Positions 1 through 9,500 of a stretch of DNA of 64,000 nucleotides are shown here, one piece after another. Source of the DNA: S015-6 sp964384945 (GTDB taxonomy: Bacteria; Desulfobacterota; DSWW01); contig CAYLMK010000010.1 in the NCBI GenBank assembly GCA_964384945.1, positions 62,001-126,000 of the forward strand, in the 5' to 3' direction. The position numbers and the translations under genes are program-made. The notes beneath the pieces were generated by a model. That model was not told where the DNA came from, did no database searches, and worked only from the letters and a program-made list of their open reading frames with translations. How positions within the stretch are numbered: the first letter of the stretch is position 1; the number at the start of each line of letters is the position of its first letter.

Positions 1-155
1 GGGGTCTGAATGCTTGCTCCGTCGACCTCACCCGAGGCCCGGGGCGGATAGGAATCGATCCGTACCTCCTGGGTGTTTCCACGAAACAGGGACGCACACC
101 CCGATGCGAGGCAAAGGGAGAGCAGGAGGGGGACCGCGCGAGTCTTCATGTTCAT
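1..155 (-). CDS. Lipoprotein, N-terminal part (cut by window edge)
   Basis: The reading frame starts at an ATG at 155, or at a second ATG at 149, and runs off the left edge of the window. The visible 51 residues open with a short basic segment, a hydrophobic stretch and a lipobox ending LASGC, followed by a small-protein motif reading SLFRGNTQEVRIDSYPP. That start is typical of outer-membrane lipoproteins whose mature part begins with a PEGA-like or bacterial Ig-like segment. No good Shine-Dalgarno sequence is visible before either ATG. Function cannot be told from so little sequence. Confidence 0.6.
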   Translation of the reverse strand, partial: MNMKTRAVPLLLSLCLASGCASLFRGNTQEVRIDSYPPRASGEVDGASIQT

Positions 156-579
156 GGAGGAAGCCCAACGGTTCCCTTTCATTGTAGGGAAAAACGGGAA
201 AAAAGAAAAGGAAGTTACATGACGAGTGCATGGTTTCTATTAAATATAATTTTAACAATTCAGAACTCGGTCCGGATCCCTGCCCAGAGGATCCTGCCGG
301 GGGCGGCCTTGAAGGGATCCTCCTTGTAGTGCTCGTCCGGGCATCCATCCCTCGCCCGGGACGGAATCCTTTGGAGGGTATGGATCGGAGAATTCTCCCC
401 ACGAGAAGGGGAATTCATTTCTTTGTCAAACCGCAGGGATTTCGGCCCGCCCGGCCGCCTGCGCGCTCGGCGCGAGGTGCGATCTGCGCAGGTTGACTTT
501 CTTTTCCCCTGTTTGCTAAGGTGAAACGCAAGGCGTTTGTGGATCGAGGGAACACCGGACCGGCAGGAGGATCTTCGGG
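156..579. other. Intergenic region between divergent genes
   Basis: No convincing gene is seen here. Bases 225-262 are markedly AT-rich against the GC-rich background and could hold a promoter for the leftward lipoprotein gene. A TTGACT at 493-498 might be a -35 box for the rightward receiver gene, but no good -10 box follows it. A clear ribosome-binding site (AGGAGG, 566-571) precedes the receiver start. Confidence 0.5.
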
Positions 580-969
580 ATGAGCGAAAAAAAGAGAGTA
601 CTCGTTGTGGATGATGAACCGGATTTCGCCGACCTCGTGAAGCAATACCTGGAACAGGCCGGCTTCGAGGTGGAGGTGGCCTACGACGGAGTGCAAGGAC
701 TCAAAAAGGTGAAGGCCAACCCGCCGGATGCGATCGTTCTGGACGTGATGATGCCCGAGAAGGACGGCTACGAGGTCTGCGCCGAGCTCAAGAAAGACGA
801 AAAATACAGCGGGATTCCTATCGTGCTGCTCACGGCCGTGAGCAGCCATGTCGGTACCACCCAATACTCCCACTACGACGGGATGAGCACGGAGGCGGAT
901 GATTATCTTCCCAAGCCCGCCTCGGCCCAGGAGATCACCGAGAGCGTGAAAAGCCTTCTGGGCGTCTGA
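580..969 (+). CDS. Single-domain response regulator (CheY-like receiver)
   Basis: The 129-residue protein is a stand-alone receiver domain with no output domain. It has the acidic pair D11-D12, the phospho-acceptor D55 in VLDVMMP, T85 and the conserved K112 in the YLPKP motif. Between strand 4 and strand 5 there is a longer polar loop (about residues 88-105) than in most CheY-like proteins. Such proteins pass phosphate between kinases or act by protein-protein contact. The two histidine kinase genes just downstream, on the opposite strand, are plausible partners, but this is inference. An AGGAGG ribosome-binding site lies 8 bases before the ATG. Confidence 0.93.
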   Translation: MSEKKRVLVVDDEPDFADLVKQYLEQAGFEVEVAYDGVQGLKKVKANPPDAIVLDVMMPEKDGYEVCAELKKDEKYSGIPIVLLTAVSSHVGTTQYSHYDGMSTEADDYLPKPASAQEITESVKSLLGV

Positions 970-1110
970 AGCGGAGCGCGGCCGGGCCGCTTTCCCGCCT
1001 TGCTCTCCGCGGCGACCGACTCGGTACGGCATTCGCAAACGATGCCGGGGGGTTGCCGCGTTCCTTCGGTATTCGCAATCGCCGGTCCTGTGCTTGGATT
1101 ACGGCAGCGA

Positions 1111-1156
1111 GGCGGAAATCCGCCGGCTTTCGTGGATGCCGAATCAAGTCCGGCAT
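1111..1156. repeat. Small REP-like palindromic pair
   Basis: Two adjoining inverted repeats lie between convergent genes: GGCGGA-aa-TCCGCC at 1111-1124 and ATGCCG-N9-CGGCAT at 1136-1156. The second resembles the widespread dispersed motif that reads roughly GTCATGCCGGACTTGATCCGGCAT on the other strand. It may help end transcription from both sides. Seen directly; the family link is from memory. Confidence 0.45.
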
Positions 1157-1184
1157 GACAAACGAAGAGACGATGAGGATCCGA

Positions 1185-2711
1185 TCAAGAAGCGGCCGCG
1201 CTTGCACTCTCCTGAGGCGGGACGGAAGACACCGGCAGGACGACCGTGAAGGTGCTCCCCTTGCCGGGCTCGCTCTCCAGTTCGATCTTCCCCCCCAGGT
1301 CGTCCACGATTCCCTTGACGATCGGGAGACCCAGTCCCGTCCCCGTGATGTAGCGGGTGTTGTCGTCCTTGACCCGGTAGAACTTCTCGAAGATCCGCTC
1401 CTGGTGCCTCTTTTCGATGCCGAAGCCGTTGTCCTTCACCGCCACCCGGACACAGTCGTCTCGGCTCGCTGCGCTCACCTCGATGCGTCCTTTTTCCCCC
1501 GTGTAGTGGATGGCGTTCGTGATGAGGTTCCCGAAGACGATCTCGAGCGACTGCGGGTCGGCGAGCACCCTGGGCAGGCCCTGCTCCGGAAGCTCGAGCG
1601 TGAGGGTATGCCCCTTGCCTTTTGCCTTGGAGTCGAGGAATTCGACGACGCCGGTGAGAATCCCGGCGAGATCGATCGGCTTCCGGTCCTTCGTGATCAG
1701 CCCGGACTCGATCCGGGAGAGATCGAGCAGGTCGCCGATCATCGTGATCAGCCCCTGCGTCTTCTCCTTGGCCCGGGCGAGCAGGTGCCGCTGCTCGGCC
1801 GGGGTGTCGCCGGCCAGCTTGGTCAGCACCATGGCGAGCTGTTCGTGGATGGTCGCAAGAGGGGACCGGAGTTCGTGTGAAACCTTGGCGACGAACTCGG
1901 ACTTGAGCTTGTCGAGTTCCATCAGGCCGCTGATGTCGATGACCACGGTCACCGCGCCGAGGCACTCTCCGGTCTCGCTGCGTATGGTCGTCGAATCGGC
2001 TCGCAGGTACTTCATCGCCTCCGTGGAGAACTCGTAGGTGAAGCTGGTCTGTCCCTCCGGCATCTCTCCCCGGGAGGTTCGTGTCACGAGGACGCAGAAG
2101 CCTTCGTCCTTCACGTAGTGGCCGATGTGCTCACCGGGCACGAAATCCCCGGGCAGGGCGATCAGGCTGGTGCAGGCGGGATTCATCAGGGCCACGTGCG
2201 CGTCCGGCGTGGTCACGATGACGCCGTCCGGCAGGGCGCGGATCACGGTCCGGGTCCTGCTCTGCTCCAGGTGAAGATCCTTGAGGGTGCGCTGCCGCTC
2301 CGCCTCCAGACGCCGGGCCTCCTCGGTCAGCCGCATCCGTTCGACGGCCCGGTCGACCACGATTCGAAGCTGGTCCGGCTTGAAGGGCTTGGGCATGAAA
2401 TCATAGGCCCCTCGCTTCATCGCCTCAATGGCGGTTTCGATCGTCGCATAGCCCGTGATCACGATGATGAGCGTGTCGGGATGCGATTCCCGGATCAGCC
2501 GAAGGACCTCCAGCCCGTCCATGCCGGGCATCTTCAGGTCGAGCAGCACGATCGAAAAGGGGGTCTGCTCCACGCACCGGAGGGCCTCCTCTCCGTTCGA
2601 TGCCTTGGTGACCTTGTAGCCCTTGCGGGCGAGGATCCGCTCGCTCCCGTCCCGTATGTCGCGCTCGTCGTCCACGACGAGAATGTGCAGATCCGGGGCC
2701 TCTGTGGTCAC
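1185..2711 (-). CDS. Receiver-PAS-histidine kinase hybrid
   Basis: This 508-residue cytoplasmic protein has, in order, a receiver domain (about residues 8-125, phospho-acceptor D58 in LLDLKMPG, K108), a helical linker, a PAS domain (about 150-262), a HisKA dimerisation helix with the phospho-accepting H279 in SHELRSPL, and an ATPase domain with a GTGLGLPIVKGIV box near the end. No membrane segment is visible. Putting the receiver before the kinase suggests that the upstream kinase, whose gene ends 3 bases before this start, phosphorylates D58 and so controls this kinase, giving a relay. No DNA-binding regulator lies beside the pair. Confidence 0.9.
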   Translation of the reverse strand: MTTEAPDLHILVVDDERDIRDGSERILARKGYKVTKASNGEEALRCVEQTPFSIVLLDLKMPGMDGLEVLRLIRESHPDTLIIVITGYATIETAIEAMKRGAYDFMPKPFKPDQLRIVVDRAVERMRLTEEARRLEAERQRTLKDLHLEQSRTRTVIRALPDGVIVTTPDAHVALMNPACTSLIALPGDFVPGEHIGHYVKDEGFCVLVTRTSRGEMPEGQTSFTYEFSTEAMKYLRADSTTIRSETGECLGAVTVVIDISGLMELDKLKSEFVAKVSHELRSPLATIHEQLAMVLTKLAGDTPAEQRHLLARAKEKTQGLITMIGDLLDLSRIESGLITKDRKPIDLAGILTGVVEFLDSKAKGKGHTLTLELPEQGLPRVLADPQSLEIVFGNLITNAIHYTGEKGRIEVSAASRDDCVRVAVKDNGFGIEKRHQERIFEKFYRVKDDNTRYITGTGLGLPIVKGIVDDLGGKIELESEPGKGSTFTVVLPVSSVPPQESASAAAS

Positions 2712-2714
2712 GGT

Positions 2715-4187
2715 CTACTCCTGCGGTGCGGGCTGGCCCATGGGCAGCTCGATCGTGAACGAGGTCCCACGGCCGGGCTTGCTTTCCGCCCAGATGCGGC
2801 CGTTGTGGTTTTCGATGATTCCGTATGCCAGGCTCAGGCCGAGGCCCGTGCCCTTTCCCTCCTCTTTCGTTGTGAAGAAGGGCTCGAAGATATGGGGAAG
2901 GGCTTCCTCGGGAATCCCCGGGCCCGTGTCGGAGATCCGGATCAGCACGCTGCAGCCGTTGTCGGACGGAAGGGTCTCGATCCTGAGCTCCCCGGTCCCC
3001 TCCATGGCCTCCGCGGCGTTCAGGATGATGTTCATGAATACGTGGTTGAGCTGTTGCACGTCGGACGGCACTTTGGGGAGGTCGGGGTCCAGGGACTTCA
3101 CGATCTTGATGTTGTGGAACAGGGACTGGTTTTCGAGAAGGAACAGGGTCCGGGAAATCGCATGGTTCAGGTCATTCAACCGGATCTCCTGCCTTGTTTG
3201 CCGCGCAAACTCGAGGAGTTCCCGCACTGTGTTCCGGCACCTTTCCGCATCGTCGATGATCCGCCGGAGGTCCTCCCGGGCCGCATCTTCGAGAGGGTAC
3301 TCTTCCATCATGAGCTGGGCGTAGAGTGTGATGCCTCCCAGGGGGTTGTTGAGCTGGTGGGCGACGCCGGCGGCCAGCTTGCCCAGGGAACTCATCTTCT
3401 CGGCCTGGAGGAGCTGAATCCGCGTCTTCTCGAGCGCCCGCTCGAGCTCCCTCTTTTCGCTGCGGTCATAAAAGAAGCCTGCCGTGGCGATTTCCTCTTC
3501 TCCCTCGTAGATGATCGCGGCGGACAACCGGATGGAAACGATGGAACCGTCCTTTCGCAGGCAGTCCACCGGGTAAAACTTGAGCTTCCCTTTGCCGCCG
3601 TGCTCTTCGCTCCGCAGCCTTCGCATCACCTCCCGGGCGCCGTCGCCGGGGTAGATGTCCCGGATGTTGAGTTGGGTCAGCGCCTCGTCGATCGTATAGC
3701 CGCTGATCTTCGAGGCGGCCTCATTGAAGATGAGGATTTTCCCCTTCATGTCCGATGCGATGATGCCGTCGACGGAACTCATGATCAGGTTCCGCAGGAA
3801 GGCATTCGACCGGGTCAGCTCGGTCTCCAGGCTGTGCAGGTGGACCAGATCGATGTCCAGAACGGTCACCGCCTCGATCTGCCCGTCATCGAACATGGGA
3901 GTGGCCTGCAGGCACTGGCTCTTCTGCTTCCCCCCGTCTTCGTCCCTCATCCTCCTGACCACGGGGCGTCGGGACCTGAGGACCTCGGGGACCGGGCAGG
4001 ATGCGCAGGGCGACTCCTGCCCATAGAAGTACTCGTGGCACTTCCTGCCGATCACATCGGGCCCGCCCTGTTTGGTGGCCGGCCGGTTGCCTGCGAGGAT
4101 CCTCAGGTCCGGGGAGACCACGAAGAGCCTGCGGCCCAGCGAATCCAGGACCTTGCGGTAGTATTCCTTCTGTGTTTCCGATCCCAT
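2715..4187 (-). CDS. PAS-PAS sensor histidine kinase
   Basis: The 490-residue soluble kinase has an N-terminal PAS-like domain (about 8-110) with a small cysteine group (C50, C61, C64), a second PAS domain (about 125-245), a HisKA region with H277 in GVAHQLNNPLGG, and an HATPase_c domain with DTGPGIPEE and GTGLGLSLAYGI boxes. It is the NtrB/AtoS style of kinase. The cysteines could bind a metal or respond to redox state, but that is a guess from spacing alone. GGAGGAGG precedes the ATG by 10 bases. It is the first gene of a two-gene operon with the hybrid kinase. Confidence 0.9.
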   Translation of the reverse strand: MGSETQKEYYRKVLDSLGRRLFVVSPDLRILAGNRPATKQGGPDVIGRKCHEYFYGQESPCASCPVPEVLRSRRPVVRRMRDEDGGKQKSQCLQATPMFDDGQIEAVTVLDIDLVHLHSLETELTRSNAFLRNLIMSSVDGIIASDMKGKILIFNEAASKISGYTIDEALTQLNIRDIYPGDGAREVMRRLRSEEHGGKGKLKFYPVDCLRKDGSIVSIRLSAAIIYEGEEEIATAGFFYDRSEKRELERALEKTRIQLLQAEKMSSLGKLAAGVAHQLNNPLGGITLYAQLMMEEYPLEDAAREDLRRIIDDAERCRNTVRELLEFARQTRQEIRLNDLNHAISRTLFLLENQSLFHNIKIVKSLDPDLPKVPSDVQQLNHVFMNIILNAAEAMEGTGELRIETLPSDNGCSVLIRISDTGPGIPEEALPHIFEPFFTTKEEGKGTGLGLSLAYGIIENHNGRIWAESKPGRGTSFTIELPMGQPAPQE

Positions 4188-4370
4188 CGGTGCGTGGGCC
4201 TCCTCCAGGGTGAAGGATACTTTGCCTCTATTATCCTAGAAAAAGGAGAGCGTCGGCAAGGGCCGCTCCGAAAGAAAAGTTCCGAGGAGCCGGGCAGGGA
4301 TCACGGCGGAAAGCAAGGGAGCCGCCTGCAGGCGCTTTTGCGTTGGCAAGGCTTCAGGCAACGCCGGGAA

Positions 4371-5300
4371 TCAGGAGGAAACCGAGGGCCGGGGCAGCAG
4401 TCCGGCCTTTTCCGTGATGACCGGAACCATCTTCTCCCACTCGATGGCCATGATGTGCACGCCGGCGATCCCCTCGATCTTCCGGAGGCGCTGGATCGAT
4501 TCTACGCAGATCTCGATGCCCTTGTCCGCCTGCTCCTCCTTCGGCGTGTCCGCCATGCGCTTGATCACCGCGTCCGGGATGTCCATGCCGGCCACGTTTT
4601 TCTTCATGAACTTCGCCATGCCCGCGGACTTCAAGGGCGTGACACCGGCCAGGATCTTCACCCGCTCGTGAAGTCCAAGCTTCCGGACCTCGTCCATGAA
4701 TTTTTCGAACCGGTCCAGGTTGTAGATGCACTGGGTCTGGATGAACTCGACCCCGGCGTCCACCTTCTTCGCCAGCCGGAGGGGACGGATCTCGAAGGGC
4801 TCGGCGAAGGGATTGGAGGCCGCTCCGATAAAAAGTTTGGGAGGTCCCTCGATCTCCTTGCCCGAAGGAAACTTGCCCTCGTCCCGCATCATCTTGACGA
4901 GCTGGATCAGCTGGATCGAGTCGATGTCGAAGACATTCTTCGCCTCCGGATCGTCGCCGAAGGTCTGATGATCCCCGGAAAGGCAGAGGATGGCGTTCAG
5001 CCCGAGGCCCGCAGCGCCCAGGATGTCGCTCTGGAGGGAGATGCGGTTCCGGTCCCGTGTGACCATCTGAACGATCGGCTCGAGCCCCATCTCCTTCAGG
5101 AGCACGCAACAGGCGATCGAGGCCATCCGCACGACCGAAGTCTGGTTGTCGGTCACGTTGATGGCGTCCACAAACCCCCGCAGCATCTCCCCTTTCTTCC
5201 GGATGACCTCCGGCTTGGCCCCCCGCGGCGGCCCGCATTCGGTGGTGACGGCAAAATGCCCCTCTTCCAGGACGCGCTCAAGACGGCTTGCGGTCTTCAT
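4371..5300 (-). CDS. metF: Methylene-tetrahydrofolate reductase, MetF subunit
   Basis: The 309-residue protein is a full-length MetF TIM barrel. It reduces 5,10-methylene-THF to 5-methyl-THF with FAD, the last step of the methyl branch of the Wood-Ljungdahl pathway. The catalytic Glu is in TECGPP near residue 20, the flavin-binding RDRNRISLQSDIL run is near residue 83, and the aspartate is in LSGDHQTFGDD near residue 110. Its ATG overlaps the metV stop by 4 bases, so the two are coupled, as expected for the MetF-MetV heterodimer. It is the last gene of the Hdr operon, which suggests its reductant comes through MetV and the Hdr proteins instead of free NADH. Confidence 0.95.
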   Translation of the reverse strand: MKTASRLERVLEEGHFAVTTECGPPRGAKPEVIRKKGEMLRGFVDAINVTDNQTSVVRMASIACCVLLKEMGLEPIVQMVTRDRNRISLQSDILGAAGLGLNAILCLSGDHQTFGDDPEAKNVFDIDSIQLIQLVKMMRDEGKFPSGKEIEGPPKLFIGAASNPFAEPFEIRPLRLAKKVDAGVEFIQTQCIYNLDRFEKFMDEVRKLGLHERVKILAGVTPLKSAGMAKFMKKNVAGMDIPDAVIKRMADTPKEEQADKGIEICVESIQRLRKIEGIAGVHIMAIEWEKMVPVITEKAGLLPRPSVSS

Positions 5301-5968
5301 TCCATCAGGTCCTCCCTAGCGATTCTCCTCGGTCCGCCATCGCGGCTGGTCTTCCATGACTTCATCGGCAGGATCTTGCGGTAGTTTTCGAGCTGGTTCA
5401 GCGAGCGGAGCCGGTCGATGATCATCATCCATCCGCACGGGATCTCCTTGTTCACCTCGCATCGGCCGTCCGCGGTTGTGCCGCCGCACGGGCCGTTGAA
5501 GAGGCTCTTCGAGCAGCGGGCGACCGGACAGATGCCGGCCGTCAGGTGCAGCACGCAGTTGCCGCACGCCTGGCAGCGCTCCACCCAGAGGCCCTGCTTC
5601 TCCGTGACGCCGATGAACGTGGTGTCCAGTCCGGGCAGGACCACGGTGGAGGTGTATTTTTCGGCCACGAACTGTATGCCGGCGCCGCAGGCAATCGACA
5701 GGACCGCCTGGTAATCCTCGAGGTAGGGACGCATCGTTTCGAGATACTCCGGATCGCACTGGCGCTCGAGGGTCACCTCCTTGATCTCCAGCGGCCGCCC
5801 CTCCGCCTCCCGGGCGAGCCGGAGCGACGAGGCGAGGATCTCGACCTCCTTCGCCCCGCCGGCGCGGCAGACCGTTACGCACCCGTGGCAGCCGGCCAGG
5901 ACGATCTTGTCGTAGGGGGCCAGCATCTCGAGAATGACTTCCAACGGCTTCTGTTGACCCATGATCAT
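5297..5968 (-). CDS. metV: MetV, Fe-S/zinc partner of MetF
   Basis: The 223-residue cysteine-rich protein matches the MetV family, annotated as the C-terminal domain of methylene-THF reductase. A first cysteine set (C27, C30, C34) sits in AGCHGCVTVC, and a second dense set lies in the C-terminal half (CQACGNC, GICPVARC, GPCGGTTADGRC), enough for Fe-S clusters and zinc. In acetogens such as Moorella, MetV joins MetF to the HdrABC-MvhD proteins, and the same gene set is present here. A CAGGAGA ribosome-binding site precedes the ATG. The gene starts 17 bases after mvhD. Confidence 0.92.
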   Translation of the reverse strand: MIMGQQKPLEVILEMLAPYDKIVLAGCHGCVTVCRAGGAKEVEILASSLRLAREAEGRPLEIKEVTLERQCDPEYLETMRPYLEDYQAVLSIACGAGIQFVAEKYTSTVVLPGLDTTFIGVTEKQGLWVERCQACGNCVLHLTAGICPVARCSKSLFNGPCGGTTADGRCEVNKEIPCGWMMIIDRLRSLNQLENYRKILPMKSWKTSRDGGPRRIAREDLME

Positions 5969-5985
5969 GGGGACGTCTCCTGTTT

Positions 5986-6492
5986 CTACTCCTTTTGTGG
6001 GGGAGTCTTCTTTCGGGACGCGCGGGCCACGTTCACGGGGCTTGGGCCCAGGCCTCGGATCTTTTCGACCATCTCCGTTGCGAACCGGGCGAACTTGTTC
6101 CCCTCCCCCGCGCTCAGGTTGTACATGGCCACCCTTTCACCGCCGATCCGGATCTTGTCGAGCACGGCCGCGACCCTGCCCACCCGCGCCCGCGCGCGAA
6201 GGTTGCCGGCCAGATAGTGGCAGTCGCCCTCCAGGCACCCGACCACCATCACCCCGTCCGCGCCCTTTTCAAAGGCCTTCAGGATCATGGCCTCGTCGAC
6301 CCTTCCCGAACAGGGGAGGATCACGATGCTGGTGTTGTCCGGATAGTCGAGCCGAGCGGAACCTGCCAGGTCCGCCGCGCTGTACGCTCAGTGTCTGCAA
6401 GCAAAGACGACGACGCTCGGGTCGAAGTCCCGGGCCGCCCCGTTCCGCCCCTTTTCTTCCTGCGCCGCAACCGCGGACGATTCGTTTTCCAT
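5986..6492 (-). CDS. mvhD: MvhD/FlpD electron-transfer subunit, selenoprotein (in-frame TGA)
   Basis: Read through one in-frame TGA (6388-6390, codon 35), this frame gives a complete 168-residue MvhD protein. MvhD carries a [2Fe-2S] cluster and passes electrons to HdrA. The TGA falls in VVVFACRH-U-AYSAADLAG, where family members have CxxC, so the stop replaces the second cysteine. Downstream, all family landmarks are intact (ILPCSGRVDE, VVGCLEGDCHY, GN.RARARVG). A GGTGGAGGAAC site precedes the ATG at 6492, 27 bases after hdrA. Stopping at the TGA gives a useless 34-mer, and restarting at the GTG at 6324 loses the cluster motif. A SECIS-like hairpin follows the TGA. Selenocysteine is therefore much more likely than a nonsense mutation. 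MvhD/FrhD-type selenoproteins are known in other anaerobes. Confidence 0.9.
6356..6390 (-). promoter_or_regulatory. Bacterial SECIS-like element after the mvhD UGA
   Basis: Just downstream of the UGA (6390-6388) the transcript can fold GCGGA(C)CU-GGC-AGGUUCCGC: five pairs, one bulged U, three pairs and a tight loop that starts with GG. The loop begins 20 nt after the UGA. This fits the loose bacterial SECIS rules (hairpin within about 16-37 nt of the UGA and a G in the first two loop bases). The bulged U is on the 3' side, whereas in E. coli fdhF it is on the 5' side. Folding was done by eye. Confidence 0.7.
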
Positions 6493-6519
6493 GTTCCTCC
6501 ACCCCCTGGTTCGTTTGGG

Positions 6520-9500
6520 TCAGTGCGCGGCGCCCGCCTCTGCGTGTTGCCTCCCGCCCCAGGGCTCTTCCTCCGCCAGAGCCTCGATCTTGGCGTGGAG
6601 CTGCCCCTGGGTGTAGTGGCGCAGGACGATTGCCTGCGCCGGGCACTCGGCCACGCAGATGCCGCAGCCGTGGCACAAGGCCGGGTTGATCTCGGCCGTG
6701 TGGTCCGCGTTGATGAACGGCACCCCGTACGGGCAGGCCCGCACACAGGTCAGGCATACGGCGCAGTGCTCCGGGTTCACGTAGGAGACGATGCCGGAGA
6801 GCCGCAGAGACTCCTTGGAGAGGATCGTCGCAGCCCTGCCCACCGCGGCCTTGGCCTGAGAAATCGTCTCCGGGATGCTCTTCGGGTAATGGGCCAGGCC
6901 CGCCAGAAAGAGACCGTCCGTGGCGAAATCGACGGGCCGGAGCTTGGCGTGGGCCTCGATGAAGAACCCGGCCTGGTTGCGGGGGGTCTTCAGCTGGGTG
7001 GCAAGCTCCTCGGTGTCCGCCGGATCGACGCCGACCGAAAGGACCAGAAGGTCCGGATCGAGTTTCACCCGGCGCTCCAGGCTCGGGTCGTCGAGCATGA
7101 CCGTCGCCTTGCCGTTGACGAAGGAAACGTCGATCGGATGGGTCTCGGGATCGTACCGGATGAAGTTGACGCCCAGCTTCCTGGCCTCCAGATACTTGAG
7201 CTCGGTGAGGCCGTAGCTGCGAATATCCCGGTAGAGGATGTCCACGCGGAGCGCGGGCCGCAGGGACTTCAGAGCGATGGCGTTCTTGATGGCCTGGCCG
7301 CAGCAGATGCGGGAACAATACGGCCGCGTTTCGTCCCGTGAGCCTGCGCACTGGATCATCACGACCGAATCGGCGCTCTTGAGGCTTCCCGGGTCGTCTT
7401 CGATCCGTCGCTCCAGGTCGGTCTGGGTAAGGACGTTCTCCTCCGTGCCCAGTCCGTAGATAGCGGGACGCGCCTCCCCGCCGCCCGTGGCGACGACGAC
7501 GGCTCCGTGCTCGATCGTCCGGGCGGTTCCGGCGGAGGTCATCACTTCCGTGCTGTAATTGCCCAGGTAGCCGCTGTGGCCGACCACGACCGCGCCGGTC
7601 AGGACTTCGATCCGTGGCTCGGCCGTGACCTGGTTGCGCAGTTCCTTGAGGAACGCCTGGGCGTCCTCGCCGTGCAGGGTCCGCCGGAGATTCCGGAGGT
7701 GTCCCCCGAGCTCGTGCTCCTGTTCCACCAGAACGACCGGAAACCCCTGCCGGGCCGCCTCCTTGGCCGCCGTCATGCCGGCCAGGCCCCCGCCGATCAC
7801 GAGCAGCTCGGAGCGGATCGAGATTTCGCTTTCGTTGAGCGGGACCCTCTTCGAGACGTTGGCCACGGCCATGCGCGTCAGCCGCATGGCCTTCTGGGTG
7901 GCCCGCTTGTTGTCCTTTCGGTGGACCCAGGAGCACTGGTCGCGGATGTTGGCCATGTCGAACAGGTACTTGTTGAGGCCCGCCTGTTGAAGGGTCTCCT
8001 GGAACAGGGGTTCGTGGGTCCGGGGCGAACAGGAGGAGATCACGATGCGGTTGAGACGGTGTTCCCGGATGATCTCCCTCAGCCTGTCCTGATTGTCCTG
8101 GGAACAGGCATAGAGCTGATGGTCTGCGAAGACGACGCCGGGAAGGGCCCGGGCGTAATCCGCCACGGCCTTGACGTCGACGATCGCGCTGATGTTGATG
8201 CCGCAGTGGCAGATGAAGACACCGATTCGCGGCTCTTGCGTGTCCTGCTCCGAAGCCGGGGCCTGAAACGGGTTCGCCTCCACCAGGGTGCCCCGAGCCG
8301 GGGAGAGCACCCCGCTCGCGCACGCCGCGGCGCCGCTGGCCTCGCTGACCGTCTCGGGGATGTCCTTCGGGCCGTTGAAAACGCCGCAGGAGAAGATCCC
8401 GGGCCTCGAGGTGGCCAGCGGCTCGAAGGCCGGTTTCTTCGTGAAGCCGAAGGAGTCGATCTCCACGCCGAGGTTCTTGGCCTGTGCCTTGACCTGATCG
8501 TTGATCTGCAAACCCACCGACAGGACGACCAGATCGAATTCCTCGGTCGAGATCGTCCCCTTCTCATCGACGTAACGGATCTCGAGATTCCCGGTTTCGG
8601 GCTGTTCGTACACCTTGCTCACCATGGCCCGCACGAAGCGGACGCCATGCTTCTGCCGGGCGGCGGTGACATAGTCGTCGAACCCCTTCCCGAAGGCCCT
8701 CAGGTCGATGAAGAAGATGGAGGCCTCGATGTTCGGATCGTGCTCCCGCGCAATGACCGCCTCCTTGGTTGCGTACATGCAGCACACCGACGAGCAGTAG
8801 TCGCGGTTGCAGCTCGTATCCCGGGAGCCGACACACTGGATCCAGGCGATGCGGCGGGGTTCCCGTGAATCGCCCGGCCGGTGGACGTGGCCGGAGGTGG
8901 GTCCGGAGGCGGACAGGATGCGCTCGAACTCGATGCTCGTGACCACATTCGGGTAGATCCCGTATCCGAACTCCGCCCTCAGATCTCCGGGCACGGTGTC
9001 GAATCCGGGGGAGAGGATGACGGAACCCACGTTCAGGTCCAGGGTCTTCTCCCTGTCCTCGTGGTGCAGCGCGCCGGCCGGGCAGGCCTCCACGCACCGG
9101 TAGCATTCGCAGCAGATCCCGCACTCCAGGCAGCGGCCCGCCTCCTGGACAGCAGTGTCTTTGCCGGCCAGGTTCACCTTCTCCCGCGGTTCGAGAAGGG
9201 CCTGCTCCTTGCAGCGGTCGATTTGCCCCGCCGTGGGTGTCCCGAGCCGTCTGGGCAGATCCCGGCCTTCCCGCAGGCTTACACGCCGCAGGGAACGGTC
9301 GATCGAGACGGCGGCCTGCTTGCCGGAGCCGATGGCGTTGATGAAGGGCTTCTTGCCGAGGGCGAGCTCTCCGCAGACGAAGATGTTGCCCAGGTTGGTC
9401 TGCAAGGTGACCGGGTCGAATTCCCGGAACACGCTGGAGACGTCGGAGATTTCAGACCCGTCCGGGGCCCCCTCTTCGCCTTTGCCCTTCTGGGAGGCGG

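Noticed and set aside
2118..5384. A very long open frame of about 1088 codons on the plus strand
   Set aside because: It is antisense to the two kinases and metF, its translation is rich in His, Asp, Gly and Arg without family motifs, and such frames are common in high-GC DNA.
5986..6324. A shorter MvhD starting at the GTG at 6324 (112 residues)
   Set aside because: It would lack the CxxC/U cluster motif, has no ribosome-binding site, and ignores the clean family sequence upstream through the TGA to a well-placed ATG at 6492.
6388..6390. The mvhD TGA as a simple nonsense mutation (pseudogene)
   Set aside because: It falls exactly on a conserved Cys, the rest of the gene is undamaged, and a SECIS-like hairpin follows. 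It stays possible until selABCD are shown in the genome.
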